This document shows, piece after piece, positions 1 through 7,693 of a DNA stretch of 10,778 nt (the first letter of the stretch is position 1; each line of letters starts with the position of its first letter). Both the position numbers and the translations under genes were made by a program. A model generated the notes under the pieces. The model did no database searches and was not told the origin of the DNA. It was given only the letters and a program-made list of their open reading frames with translations. Source of the DNA: an uncultured Zetaproteobacteria bacterium. GTDB lineage: Bacteria; Pseudomonadota; Zetaproteobacteria; Mariprofundales; Mariprofundaceae. The DNA lies in assembly GCA_947311795.1 (NCBI GenBank), contig CAMZLX010000166.1:1-10778 (forward strand), in the 5' to 3' direction.

Positions 1-143
1 AGAATCACTGCGCCCACATCTTTGTTGGAGAAACCTTCAATGCGCGTGTATTCCTCGCCAAAACCCACACACCCTGACAGCAAAACCAAAGGTGTTTGCA
101 GTGTTAGTCCTGCAAATTTTATACTTAAATCAGGTGTGCTCAT
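1..143 (-). CDS. pyrD: Dihydroorotate dehydrogenase, type 1B (N-terminal part; runs off the window)
   Basis: Only the first 47 residues are inside the window. They read as the N-terminus of a class 1 dihydroorotate dehydrogenase, the flavoprotein that oxidises dihydroorotate to orotate in pyrimidine synthesis. Seen directly: a short beta-rich start (LSIKFAGLTLQTPLVLLSG) followed by GFGEEY and then a segment ending in VGAVI. This matches the family pattern in which G-FGxEY precedes a conserved strand leading to the KGTT-type FMN loop, which would lie just outside. The usual ASGTFGFG is LSGCVGFG here, a mild variation. The ATG has a good ribosome binding site (AAAGGA, 6 bases away) and starts 3 bases after the coaD stop, so it is very likely co-transcribed. 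The GFGxEY type suggests subclass 1B, which normally works with the PyrK electron-transfer subunit; pyrK is not visible. Class 1A cannot be excluded from this fragment. Confidence 0.8.
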   Translation of the reverse strand, partial: MSTPDLSIKFAGLTLQTPLVLLSGCVGFGEEYTRIEGFSNKDVGAVI

Positions 144-146
144 GGT

Positions 147-623
147 TTATCCTTTACCTTGTGGCAAATGTTGGCGCACCGCTTCAGGCACCAAGGCATT
201 CACATCCCCACCCATGCTAGAAATTTCACGAATAAAGCTGGATGATACAAAGGTATATTCTTCTCTCGCCATCACAAATACCGATTCAATATCCGCATCC
301 AATTTTCGATTCATTGCCGCCAACTGAAATTCATATTCAAAATCCGATGCAGCTCTAAGCCCACGAAGAATGGCACAGGCTTGATGCGTTTGCGCCAAGT
401 TGACCAATAACCCATCAAAACTTAAGGCTTGAATTCGGCTTTCACCCACAAAGGTTGCATTCACCATATCTAAGCGTTGTTGCACATCAAACATTGGGCT
501 TTTTTTGGGGCTATCTGCAACGGCAATAATAATATTATCGAATAATTTTAAGCCGCGCTGCACCACATCAACATGCCCAAGGGTAATCGGGTCGAATGTG
601 CCTGGGTAAATTGCAGTTTTCAT
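147..623 (-). CDS. coaD: Phosphopantetheine adenylyltransferase
   Basis: CoaD transfers the adenylyl group of ATP to 4'-phosphopantetheine, giving dephospho-CoA, the penultimate step of coenzyme A synthesis in the cytoplasm. The 158-residue protein has the normal family length and the full nucleotidyltransferase signature: YPGTFDPITLGH at residues 6-17 with the TxGH nucleotide-binding motif (T14, H17), RGLR at 87-90, YEFQLAAMNRKL around 97-108 and the SSSFIRE motif at 127-133 (usually ISSxxxRE). The start overlaps the stop of rsmD by 4 bases (ATGA), which points to translational coupling; the independent ribosome binding site is weak. The rsmD-coaD pairing is widespread in proteobacteria. I see no missing catalytic residue. 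Confidence 0.97.
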   Translation of the reverse strand: MKTAIYPGTFDPITLGHVDVVQRGLKLFDNIIIAVADSPKKSPMFDVQQRLDMVNATFVGESRIQALSFDGLLVNLAQTHQACAILRGLRAASDFEYEFQLAAMNRKLDADIESVFVMAREEYTFVSSSFIREISSMGGDVNALVPEAVRQHLPQGKG

Positions 624-1159
624 ATAGCGACTTCTATATCAGGCTGAAAAAAGTACAAGGTTGTTTCGCTGTATTTTCGCGATTGGGTAGGCGTAAAACC
701 TTGCTGCCAGTGCAATGTGTTGCGACTTGCTTCTTCAATAATCAGTGAATTGTATGTGATTTGATGCTCGGATAACCACAGTGGGATTAGTTCTGCCAAC
801 CCTTGCCCATAAGGTGGGTCAGCATAAATCACATCAAAATGGGTATTGTTGGGAAGCCCATGCGGCAATTGAACAGCTTGAATCAACCAGCCTTCAATGA
901 CCCAGTCACGTTGAATACTTTGCATGGCACGCGTAGCTTGGCGATCAGATTCTAAACTTACAGCACGTGATGCGCCACGCGATAATGCTTCAAGCGCCAT
1001 GATGCCACTACCAGAAAACAAATCTAAAAAGGATGAACCTTCAATGTCGCCCAATATATTAAACAATGCTTCACGTACTCTGGATGGGGTGGGTCTCAAA
1101 CCTTCAATATCAGGCACACGTAATGTGCGACCTCGATTTCCCCCTGCTGTGATTCTCAT
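620..1159 (-). CDS. rsmD: 16S rRNA (guanine966-N2)-methyltransferase
   Basis: RsmD methylates G966 of 16S rRNA in the assembling small subunit, using S-adenosylmethionine. The 179-residue protein shows the family N-terminus (MRITAGGNRGRTL), the RPTPSRVREALFNIL block at 22-36, SAM-binding motif I (FLDLFSGSG, 44-52), an acidic residue at the end of the next strand (SLE, 68-70) and the catalytic DPPY at 114-117. The start is fixed by the conserved N-terminus; no convincing Shine-Dalgarno precedes it, so it may depend on coupling or read-through from the response regulator gene 18 bases upstream. It overlaps coaD by 4 bases. The family assignment is firm; the exact target base is inferred from the family. 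Confidence 0.96.
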   Translation of the reverse strand: MRITAGGNRGRTLRVPDIEGLRPTPSRVREALFNILGDIEGSSFLDLFSGSGIMALEALSRGASRAVSLESDRQATRAMQSIQRDWVIEGWLIQAVQLPHGLPNNTHFDVIYADPPYGQGLAELIPLWLSEHQITYNSLIIEEASRNTLHWQQGFTPTQSRKYSETTLYFFQPDIEVAI

Positions 1160-1177
1160 GTGATTGTGTTTAAGTGT

Positions 1178-2023
1178 TTACCACTTACGTTCAAACGAAG
1201 CTAAATTTTTCTTCAATATTGCCAGCGCATTGTCATCCCCAGGGGATACAGCATCACAGGTAAAACCAACATCCACACTAATCCGTTGTTCCGTATCTGG
1301 CCAAACCAGCGTAACATCCCAGTTTTTGCTCAAGTCTTCTGCCCAAGCCTTGGCTTTTTCAACCGTTTCATTGGGACGTAAAATCGCAAAACATCCTTGC
1401 CCCATATCAGCAACCACGTCATAGGAACGCGCTTCAGCTTTAATTGCAGCACCAGCTTCTCTTGACGCACTTTCAGCAAACCATTCGGCTTGACCACGCA
1501 CCAAAGAGACATAATTACCAATGCCTACAACAACCAAACTTAAATCTTGATTAGCATCCCTGCACCGATCAATTTCTTGCATAAAGCGCTGCTTAAAATA
1601 CCCTGATGTTTCAAGCTCGGTAACAGGATTTCTATAAAAATATTTGGATAAGCGCTCGCTGCGCATCAATGCCGTGTTCACCCGTGCAATCAGTTGCATG
1701 GGTGTTACAGGTTTGGTTAAATAATCATCCACACCTAATGTTAAACCTTTGATTTGGTCATCAATATCATCCAACACCGATAAAAATACAAAGGGTGTTA
1801 AATTAAAGCTTTTATCCGCTCGAATTTCACGATACAAACCCCATCCATCAAGGTTTGGCATCATAATATCAGTTAAAATCAAATCGACATGGCGCTCGCG
1901 CAAAATATTTAAGGCATCTTGACCATCTTCAGCTTCCAGCACACGAAAACCACCTTGTTGCAAAAAGTGGCTGGTCACATCACGGCTTGTATTCGAATCT
2001 TCAACAACTAAAACGGTTTTCAT
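1178..2023 (-). CDS. Response regulator with receiver domain and degenerate GGDEF-like domain
   Basis: This 281-residue protein starts with a complete CheY-like receiver domain (about 1-120). The acidic pair is E8/D9, the phosphoacceptor is D52 in LILTDIMMP, the switch residue is S82 and the conserved lysine is K104 in DDYLTKP. Residues about 128-281 follow the layout of a GGDEF diguanylate cyclase: NPVTELETSGYF (131-143) stands where DPLTGLxNRRxF is usual, and SYDVVADMGQGCFAIL (200-215) where the domain has its GGDEF strand. The signature is GQGCF at 208-212, so the metal- and GTP-binding acidic residues are gone and cyclic-di-GMP synthesis is not expected. It may be a phosphorylation-controlled binding module. 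The start has a good site (AAGGAAAGG). It lies 9 bases after the non-catalytic M16 gene and 18 before rsmD. The receiver is certain; the GGDEF ancestry is likely; the role is unknown and no partner kinase is visible. Confidence 0.9.
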   Translation of the reverse strand: MKTVLVVEDSNTSRDVTSHFLQQGGFRVLEAEDGQDALNILRERHVDLILTDIMMPNLDGWGLYREIRADKSFNLTPFVFLSVLDDIDDQIKGLTLGVDDYLTKPVTPMQLIARVNTALMRSERLSKYFYRNPVTELETSGYFKQRFMQEIDRCRDANQDLSLVVVGIGNYVSLVRGQAEWFAESASREAGAAIKAEARSYDVVADMGQGCFAILRPNETVEKAKAWAEDLSKNWDVTLVWPDTEQRISVDVGFTCDAVSPGDDNALAILKKNLASFERKW

Positions 2024-2032
2024 AACCTTTCC

Positions 2033-3337
2033 TTATCGCTCTTGCTCAGGACCAACCCAGATTTGTTTCCAATCATCAGGTTGTAAATATTTTTTTGCGC
2101 CCTGTAACACATCGGCAAGGGTGACGGATTCAACGCTTTTCGTCCAGTTTTCTAAGTAATTTAACGGGCGATGATAAAAACCCATCATGGCTAACAGCCC
2201 AACCCGTTCACGATTGGAATCCATACGTTGGGCAAAACCACCCATCAAATTCGTTTTACTTTTATCCAACATATCTTGGGTGATCTTTCCCGATGTCATG
2301 TCTGCAAGCACTTGTTTTAACACCACCTCTGCTTCTTCTGCTTGATCAGATCGTGTTTGCAAACGAATGATGTATGCACCATGGGTTTCGTAGGGTTGGA
2401 AGTAGGAATACACCCCATAGGTTAACCCACGTCTCTCTCGAATTTCTTCCATCAGTTGTGAGCCGAAACCGCCGCCACCAAGCATGTGGTTAAGCACCAT
2501 CATGGTGATATAATCATCATCGTGACGCGATGGGCCAAGGCGTACCCACTCAATCAACATTTGATGCTTGTCCATCACATGATGTCTTTCTTTTTTATCT
2601 GAAGGTGTGGGTTTTTCAATATCAGCAAGTACCTTTTTCGGCGCACCATGCCAATTACCCAAATAACGTTGCACTAGCTTCACCGCTTCATCCATGGTGA
2701 TGTCACCGCTCATGGCAAGCGTTGCACCCACGGGTTTCACTTGCTGCGCATAAAGTGTTTTTAGGTCACGCAAGGTGATGTTTTTTACTGAATCCAATGT
2801 TCCTGATGTCGGATGCCCATAAGGGTGGCTGGGAAACAGCAATTCACCTTCTGCAATGGCTGAAAATGTACCTGCTTCTTCTTGGGCTTTGGTCAAACCA
2901 GAAATCGTATTTTGTTGTTTGAGTTTAAAGCGTTGCTTATCCCAACCTGGTTGCAATAAAGCTTCACTAAACGCATCTATACCCTCATCCATAGCTTCTT
3001 TGAGCACCGTCAGTGAAATGGATAAGCTGTCTTTGTCCGTACCTGCACCCAATAGAATGGATGCGTCATCCAATTTGCCTGCCCAAGCTAGATAATCATG
3101 TTTTACCGTATGGTCGGTGAGCATTGCTGCCAATAATGCTGCCGAACCACCCTTATCTTGAGCGTCAAATCGGCTGCCCGCTGGCATGATGAGTTTCATT
3201 GCCACCATAGGCACATGATGCGCTTCCATCAGCATAATATTTAGGCCATTTTTCATGGTGTGTTGCTGCACAGGTGTGGTTGCTTGTGCTTGTGTTATGC
3301 CGAAAAATATCAATGCAACCCAATAAAATAATCTCAT
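2033..3337 (-). CDS. M16 family peptidase-like protein, non-catalytic subunit
   Basis: This 434-residue M16 (pitrilysin/processing peptidase) homologue has a signal peptide (residues 1-19, ending TQAQA) and so should be periplasmic or membrane-attached. The two-domain M16 layout is clear, but the zinc motif HxxEH is absent: the matching helix reads SAALLAAML (65-73). Near the C-terminal domain it keeps LGGGGFGSQLMEEIRERRGLTYGVYS (286-311), with the arginine and tyrosine typical of the partner subunit that completes the active site in heterodimeric M16 enzymes. Its ATG shares one base with the stop of the upstream gene (TAATG), and that gene encodes an M16 protein with an intact zinc site. Such catalytic/non-catalytic pairs are a known bacterial arrangement. 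The substrate is unknown. Annotation as an active zinc protease would be wrong for this subunit alone. Confidence 0.93.
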   Translation of the reverse strand: MRLFYWVALIFFGITQAQATTPVQQHTMKNGLNIMLMEAHHVPMVAMKLIMPAGSRFDAQDKGGSAALLAAMLTDHTVKHDYLAWAGKLDDASILLGAGTDKDSLSISLTVLKEAMDEGIDAFSEALLQPGWDKQRFKLKQQNTISGLTKAQEEAGTFSAIAEGELLFPSHPYGHPTSGTLDSVKNITLRDLKTLYAQQVKPVGATLAMSGDITMDEAVKLVQRYLGNWHGAPKKVLADIEKPTPSDKKERHHVMDKHQMLIEWVRLGPSRHDDDYITMMVLNHMLGGGGFGSQLMEEIRERRGLTYGVYSYFQPYETHGAYIIRLQTRSDQAEEAEVVLKQVLADMTSGKITQDMLDKSKTNLMGGFAQRMDSNRERVGLLAMMGFYHRPLNYLENWTKSVESVTLADVLQGAKKYLQPDDWKQIWVGPEQER

Positions 3338-4662
3338 TACTTCACCGCCTTAGGCAACAACAACCCTGTGGTTGCACGACTTTGAATAAACCATGTTTTA
3401 AAAACATCACGCACTTGTTCAGGGGTCACTGCGCGAATCAAATCAAGCCATCTATCTTTTTCGTCTGCGCCAATGCCCACTGTCTCCAAAATGCCAATAT
3501 GTTTGGCTCTTAAATACAAGGAATCTTGGGAAAACACAGTGTTGGCAATCATGCGGCGTTTAGCTGCTTCAAACTTACGTTCGTTGGGCAGCTCCTTACC
3601 CATCTTATCCATCAATGCCCAAAATGCTTGCTCAAATTTGGCTGTATCTTGCCCAATACCAGTAGAGCCGTAGGCATACCATAAATCTAAACCCATGGTA
3701 AATGGGTCATAACCAGCACCCGCAGCAATCGCAACCCGCTTTTCATTCACCAACACCTGATTCAATATGGCTGATTTTCCGCCTGCCAACATCTCTGTGG
3801 CAAGTGCAATGGCTGCGGCTTGTTTATCATTGTGATGCGGCACCCAAGATGGCACAGGCATGGTAAACGCAATCAATGGCAACTGCGCAGGAATCACCAC
3901 TTCCACCCGCTTAGCACCCAAAGGTTCGGGCTCTGTGGGGTTAAAGCGTGGTGCTACTTTTCTCGCTTTCATCTTGGCAAATGTTTTTGCTACTGTCCTC
4001 TTAACCTGTTTAAAATCAACATCACCCACCACAACCACAGTCACATTGGCAGGCACATAATGTTGCTTATAAAAAGCGCGGACATCTTCAATGGTTAAGG
4101 CTTCCAAATCCTGCATCCAACCAATCACAGGGTTGCGATACGGGTGCAAACGCAAAGATGCAGCCGATAATTCTTCAAACATGCGCGAGTTAGGGTCGTC
4201 TTCGGTGCGCATTCTGCGCTCTTCCATAATCACTTTAATTTCACTTTGAAAATCTTTATCGCGCAGCTTTAAGTGGGCGAAGCGCTCTGCTTCCATGCTT
4301 AAAACGCGATTCACTTCCGCCGATGGTATGGTCTCAAAATACGCCGTATAATCTGTACTCGTAAATGCATTATCATTGCCACCCATAGCTGAAATGATTT
4401 TGGAATATTCACCTGCTTCCAGCTTTTTTGAGCCTTTAAACATCATATGTTCAAATACATGTGCTAAACCTGTTTTGCCTGGCACTTCATCGCGCCCACC
4501 AACTTTTAACCAGATTTGCACCATAGCAACAGGCGCGGAATGATCTTCTTCAACAATAAGCTGCACACCATTATCAAAGCTTACCCGCTTAAGCTCTGCA
4601 GCTTGTGTTTGCGCCGCCATCAAACCCAGCACACATAAAAGCAATAATTTCTTCATCCACAT
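3337..4662 (-). CDS. M16 family zinc peptidase, catalytic subunit
   Basis: This is a secreted zinc metallopeptidase of the M16 family. With the start used here (441 residues) it has a signal peptide (KKLLLLCVLGLMAAQTQA) and then the catalytic domain with HVFEH at 68-72. The third zinc ligand is one of the two glutamates of the MEERR segment (147-148), and the typical GGNDNAFTSTDYTAYFE substrate-groove strand lies between (94-110). The C-terminal domain carries the degenerate second half. An open frame continues to 4737, but it adds a cysteine-rich stretch in front of the signal peptide. The ATG at 4662 is 9 bases from GGAG, while the ATG at 4671 abuts it directly, so 4662 is preferred; 4656 is also possible. 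It probably forms a heterodimer with the non-catalytic M16 protein encoded next. Substrate unknown. Confidence 0.94.
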   Translation of the reverse strand: MWMKKLLLLCVLGLMAAQTQAAELKRVSFDNGVQLIVEEDHSAPVAMVQIWLKVGGRDEVPGKTGLAHVFEHMMFKGSKKLEAGEYSKIISAMGGNDNAFTSTDYTAYFETIPSAEVNRVLSMEAERFAHLKLRDKDFQSEIKVIMEERRMRTEDDPNSRMFEELSAASLRLHPYRNPVIGWMQDLEALTIEDVRAFYKQHYVPANVTVVVVGDVDFKQVKRTVAKTFAKMKARKVAPRFNPTEPEPLGAKRVEVVIPAQLPLIAFTMPVPSWVPHHNDKQAAAIALATEMLAGGKSAILNQVLVNEKRVAIAAGAGYDPFTMGLDLWYAYGSTGIGQDTAKFEQAFWALMDKMGKELPNERKFEAAKRRMIANTVFSQDSLYLRAKHIGILETVGIGADEKDRWLDLIRAVTPEQVRDVFKTWFIQSRATTGLLLPKAVK

Positions 4663-4689
4663 ATTAAACATCTCCAAAAATTCACACAC

Positions 4690-4718
4690 ATCACAACAAA
4701 CTTCGGTGCAATTGTCAC
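4690..4718 (-). promoter_or_regulatory. Candidate sigma-70-type promoter of the M16/rsmD/coaD cluster
   Basis: On the minus strand GTGACA (4713-4718, 5 of 6 to TTGACA) is followed after 17 bases by TGTGAT (4690-4695, 4 of 6 to TATAAT). Transcription would begin near 4683 and give a leader of about 20 bases before the ATG at 4662, with GGAG inside it. This is a match by eye in a 117-base divergent intergenic region, with no experimental support. Confidence 0.35.
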
Positions 4719-4745
4719 CCCCGCCAAATGAATACAAGGTGAAAT

Positions 4746-4772
4746 TTAAGTTGAATGTTTATCATCCGATAG
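4746..4772 (+). promoter_or_regulatory. Candidate flagellar sigma-28 (FliA) promoter
   Basis: TTAAGTTG (4746-4753) and TCCGATAG (4765-4772) are separated by exactly 11 bases. They match the sigma-28 consensus TAAAGTTT-N11-GCCGATAA at 6 of 8 positions in each half, including the CCGATA core. The position directly before a gene for a flagellar FlhB-type domain makes it more credible. Transcription would start about 6-8 bases after the -10 element, at or within a few bases of the ATG at 4780, so the mRNA would be leaderless or nearly so. That fits the absence of a Shine-Dalgarno sequence. Confidence 0.6.
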
Positions 4773-4779
4773 ATGAAAC

Positions 4780-5070
4780 ATGAATCACTTAAAACCACAA
4801 CAAGCTGCTATCGCCTTAGGTTATAACCAAAACTTAGGCTCTGCACCTCGCGTGCTTGCCTCTGGTTTTGGCAATGTTGCCAAAACGATTTTAAGCATTG
4901 CCCAAGACAATGACGTGCACATCCATAATGATGAACAACTTACCCCGTTACTTGCACGAGTACCCGTAGGACAAGAAATTCCTGAGGCGGCTTATCAGGC
5001 AGTAGCAGAATTATTAGCTTTTCTGTATCAAGCTGACCAAAGTATGTCACAGAAAACAAAGGTTTATTGA
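4780..5070 (+). CDS. Free-standing FlhB C-terminal-domain protein (FlhX/FlhB2-like)
   Basis: This 96-residue protein aligns with the cytoplasmic end of FlhB/YscU, the substrate-specificity switch of the flagellar and type III export gate. Seen: AAIALGYN (9-16) as in the strand after NPTH of FlhB, SAPRVLASGFGNVAKTILSIA (21-41), the VHIHNDEQLTPLLARVPVGQEIP block (46-68) and the terminal helix YQAVAELLAFLYQ. The FlhB membrane region and the NPTH autocleavage site are absent; KPQQ (5-8) stands where NPTH would be, so the protein resembles an already separated C-terminal cleavage product. Similar small proteins (FlhX or FlhB2) are known in several bacteria and can partly replace the FlhB cytoplasmic part. 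There is no good ribosome binding site, and a sigma-28-like promoter abuts the start. No other flagellar gene is in view. The stop is one base from the convergent sppA stop. Confidence 0.85.
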   Translation: MNHLKPQQAAIALGYNQNLGSAPRVLASGFGNVAKTILSIAQDNDVHIHNDEQLTPLLARVPVGQEIPEAAYQAVAELLAFLYQADQSMSQKTKVY

Positions 5071-5071
5071 A

Positions 5072-6874
5072 TTATTGAACCAGCTCAACCCCGCTTAATG
5101 CATACACACCTCTTGGGTCATTCCACATCAAAACTTGCGTCAAATGCTGCTTTACGGATAAGAACATTGAATCCAACATGGTAAGCTGCATGGGCGCTAA
5201 TATAACCGATGCTTCGCTCAGCAAATTGTCTAAAATTAATTCAAATGGGCTTTGCTCGGGTAAGACTTCAATCGGCTCAAAGTCTTTCGCAATGCCTGCA
5301 AGGCGTGCCGCAGCTTGAATGGCATCATCAATGCCGCCCAGACTATCAACCAACCCCAACTCCAAGGCATCTTGCCCACTCCACACGCGCCCTTGCGCCA
5401 ACTCTGCCACTGCTTCAACAGGCATATGACGCCCTTTAGCAACATGACCAATAAACTGTTTATAAATTTGGTCTATGGTCAACTGAATCGACTCCGCAAG
5501 TTCTGGTGCAAGCGGTTTATCCAAGCGCAATGAGCCTGCGATATTGGTTGTGCCTAAACCATCCGTATGGATGCCAAGCTTTTGTAAACTTTGACTGATA
5601 TTAGGCACGATGCCAAACACCCCAATCGAACCTGTAATCGTGGCAGGGGATGCCCAAATCTCATCTGCAGAAGAGGCAATCCAATAACCGCCCGATGCTG
5701 CCATACTGCCCATGGATACCACCACAGGTTTACCATGCGCCCTTAACACATCCACAGCATGACGAATACTTTCCGATGCCAACGCACTACCACCAGGCGT
5801 ATTCAAACGCAGCACCACAGCTTTGATGCGTTCATCTTCCAATGCCATGGTTAACTGCTCAACCATAGTATCGCTGCCTATGCTTCCCGAAGGTTGGTCG
5901 CCATGAAGAATTTGCCCGCTACCAAATACAATGCCCACCCAGTTATCATCCGACTTGGGTTGATTCGGAGTAATGCTGCTACCACTTGCCATCAAATACG
6001 TTTTAAAACCAACCAAGTCTACTTCACCTGTTTTCTGCATCAGTTGCGCATCAGCTTCATCGGCATATTTCAGTCCATCTACCCAATGCTCTGCCAACAT
6101 CAGTTTGCCCAAGTCACCTTCATACATTTGAATGGATAAAGCAGGGTTGTCCAACACATATTGCAATCGCTCAGGTTCAATGCCTCGCATTTCAAACAAA
6201 TCATCGGTATAAACGCCCCAAAGCGTGTCTAACCAAGCTTGATTGGCTTTACGCTCATCATCGGTCATACTGTTATGGATAAAGGGAGCTGCCGCAGACT
6301 TGTATTTTCCCGCCCGAAACACATGCACAGCAATCGCCAATTTATCCAGCGCATCTTTAATATAATTGCGATACACTGCATAACCTTGCAGCCCTATATT
6401 ACCCAAGGGGTGGATATACACTTCATCGGCAGTTGCTGCCAAATAGTATTGCGCTTGAGTGAAGTTATCGGCATACGCCATCACAGGTTTCCCGCTTTCT
6501 TTAAAGGCTTCAACAGCACGCCTTAATTCTTGAAGGTGGGGCAAAGCAGCGCGGCTTAACTCACCCAAATCAAGGCGCACACCAAGCACGGCATCATCTT
6601 TGGCTGCCCGCTCCAAAGCATTTACCACGTCATTTACTTTCACTTGTCTCGGTGCAGGTGCAGTGAGCGCAGATAAACCAAACTCAGGACGTTTCACCTG
6701 CTCCACCAACTCACCTGTCAAATCCAACTGCAACACCATTTTATCAGACAGTGATGGTTGTGCATTCATCAGCGTCACAATAAAGAAGCCGAGGAAAAAC
6801 AAGAAGAATACATTCAGCATCACCGTGCGTATGCCTGTAATCCCTCGCATCAAAGCTGAGAATATCTTTTTCAT
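5072..6874 (-). CDS. sppA: Signal peptide peptidase SppA, 67 kDa type
   Basis: SppA is an inner-membrane serine peptidase that faces the periplasm and degrades leftover signal peptides. The 600-residue length is that of the long, E. coli-like type, with two tandem S49 domains. Seen: an N-terminal membrane anchor (about 18-37), an N-terminal domain carrying the general-base lysine K192 in GKYKSAAAPF, and a C-terminal domain carrying the nucleophile S394 in SMGSMAASGGYW, followed by the ITGSIGVFG block. These are the equivalents of K209 and S409 of E. coli. The start follows directly on the stop of the fecR-like gene (TAAATG), so the two are almost certainly co-transcribed and coupled. Downstream, its stop faces the convergent flhX-like gene with one base between, leaving no room for a separate terminator. 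Confidence 0.96.
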   Translation of the reverse strand: MKKIFSALMRGITGIRTVMLNVFFLFFLGFFIVTLMNAQPSLSDKMVLQLDLTGELVEQVKRPEFGLSALTAPAPRQVKVNDVVNALERAAKDDAVLGVRLDLGELSRAALPHLQELRRAVEAFKESGKPVMAYADNFTQAQYYLAATADEVYIHPLGNIGLQGYAVYRNYIKDALDKLAIAVHVFRAGKYKSAAAPFIHNSMTDDERKANQAWLDTLWGVYTDDLFEMRGIEPERLQYVLDNPALSIQMYEGDLGKLMLAEHWVDGLKYADEADAQLMQKTGEVDLVGFKTYLMASGSSITPNQPKSDDNWVGIVFGSGQILHGDQPSGSIGSDTMVEQLTMALEDERIKAVVLRLNTPGGSALASESIRHAVDVLRAHGKPVVVSMGSMAASGGYWIASSADEIWASPATITGSIGVFGIVPNISQSLQKLGIHTDGLGTTNIAGSLRLDKPLAPELAESIQLTIDQIYKQFIGHVAKGRHMPVEAVAELAQGRVWSGQDALELGLVDSLGGIDDAIQAAARLAGIAKDFEPIEVLPEQSPFELILDNLLSEASVILAPMQLTMLDSMFLSVKQHLTQVLMWNDPRGVYALSGVELVQ

Positions 6875-7672
6875 TTAACGGCCACCAAACCCAGACACAC
6901 GTGGTGGTGTAATCGTTGCGCTTTGAAGCGCCGAAGCATTCACACCCGTTGTGATGGCGGCTTTTGCAGCCACAGTTTGTGTTTCCGTCACAATTTCTGG
7001 AATAAACACCGTTGGTTGCGGTATTTCAATCAACTTTGGCTTGGGTGCGCCTTTTACAATTTGTATCACATTGGCATCTTTATCTACGGTAGTGATTGTG
7101 CCTGCGGGCATTTCATGTTCGCGCCCTTTAAGGTCGGTCAGCACAGTAAGCCCTTCATCCATATCAATGGTTGTGGTTTGTAAACCAATCGAATTCAGAC
7201 TTACACTTGGTGAAAATTGCATGCCTTGCATGTGCTCAGGGTAAGGCATACGCACTTCAAAGTTTGTGCCACGCACACCAATGGCTGCTGTCGTGGTTTT
7301 TACATTAAATGCATTGTTGGGGTCAACAATCTTATTCACTTCATACCGTACTTTCCCCCACAACACACTAAACGTAAATGATTCGCTTTCTTCCACCACA
7401 TATTTATCCAGTTTCAAGCGTGTTCGCGATGCAATATTTAACAATGAACCATCCGTAAGCTCAATCTGCACCAAACCCTTTTCTTCAGTGATAATCGATT
7501 GCTCAGAATCAACCTTATCCTCTAAGTCCAAACGCCATGCCTTACCCGCATCCATCAACCAAACATCACCACTGACATCAACAACCGTACCGACATTCAC
7601 AGCATAAACCGACTGACTACTGATAACTAACGCACATAATAAAAACCAAAGTTTACCTATTAATTTCTTCAT
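6875..7672 (-). CDS. Secreted FecR-domain protein
   Basis: With the start used here the protein has 265 residues: a signal peptide (cleavage expected after SVYA, residue 24), a FecR domain (about 30-142) and a C-terminal tail rich in threonine, valine and alanine. The domain signature is clear: LEDKVDSEQSIITEEKGLVQIELTDGSLLNI (50-80) and FNVKTTTAAIGVRGTNFEV (122-140), the family's hallmark T-x-AxxVRGTxF element. Classical FecR is a membrane-bound anti-sigma regulator with an N-terminal cytoplasmic part; this protein lacks that part and a TonB-box partner and is better seen as a periplasmic or surface FecR-domain protein of unknown role. A GTG at 7681 is in frame, but GGAAGG is 9 bases from the ATG at 7672 and directly abuts the GTG, so the ATG is preferred. 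It is followed without a gap by sppA. Confidence 0.88.
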   Translation of the reverse strand: MKKLIGKLWFLLCALVISSQSVYAVNVGTVVDVSGDVWLMDAGKAWRLDLEDKVDSEQSIITEEKGLVQIELTDGSLLNIASRTRLKLDKYVVEESESFTFSVLWGKVRYEVNKIVDPNNAFNVKTTTAAIGVRGTNFEVRMPYPEHMQGMQFSPSVSLNSIGLQTTTIDMDEGLTVLTDLKGREHEMPAGTITTVDKDANVIQIVKGAPKPKLIEIPQPTVFIPEIVTETQTVAAKAAITTGVNASALQSATITPPRVSGFGGR

Positions 7673-7693
7673 CTTTGACACCCTTCCATTTCA

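Noticed and set aside
4663..4737. Extension of the catalytic M16 protein by 25 residues at its N-terminus
   Set aside because: It would put a cysteine-rich stretch in front of a normal signal peptide, has no ribosome binding site at its start, and overlaps the candidate promoter; the ATG at 4662 has GGAG at good spacing.
4780..5070. A truncated flhB pseudogene
   Set aside because: The reading frame is intact, starts with ATG close to the domain boundary, covers the complete C-terminal domain and has a plausible dedicated promoter, as known for FlhX/FlhB2 proteins.
7266..7607. A 113-codon open frame on the plus strand
   Set aside because: It lies wholly inside the fecR-like gene on the other strand, has no signature, and is explained by the complementary reading of threonine- and valine-rich codons.
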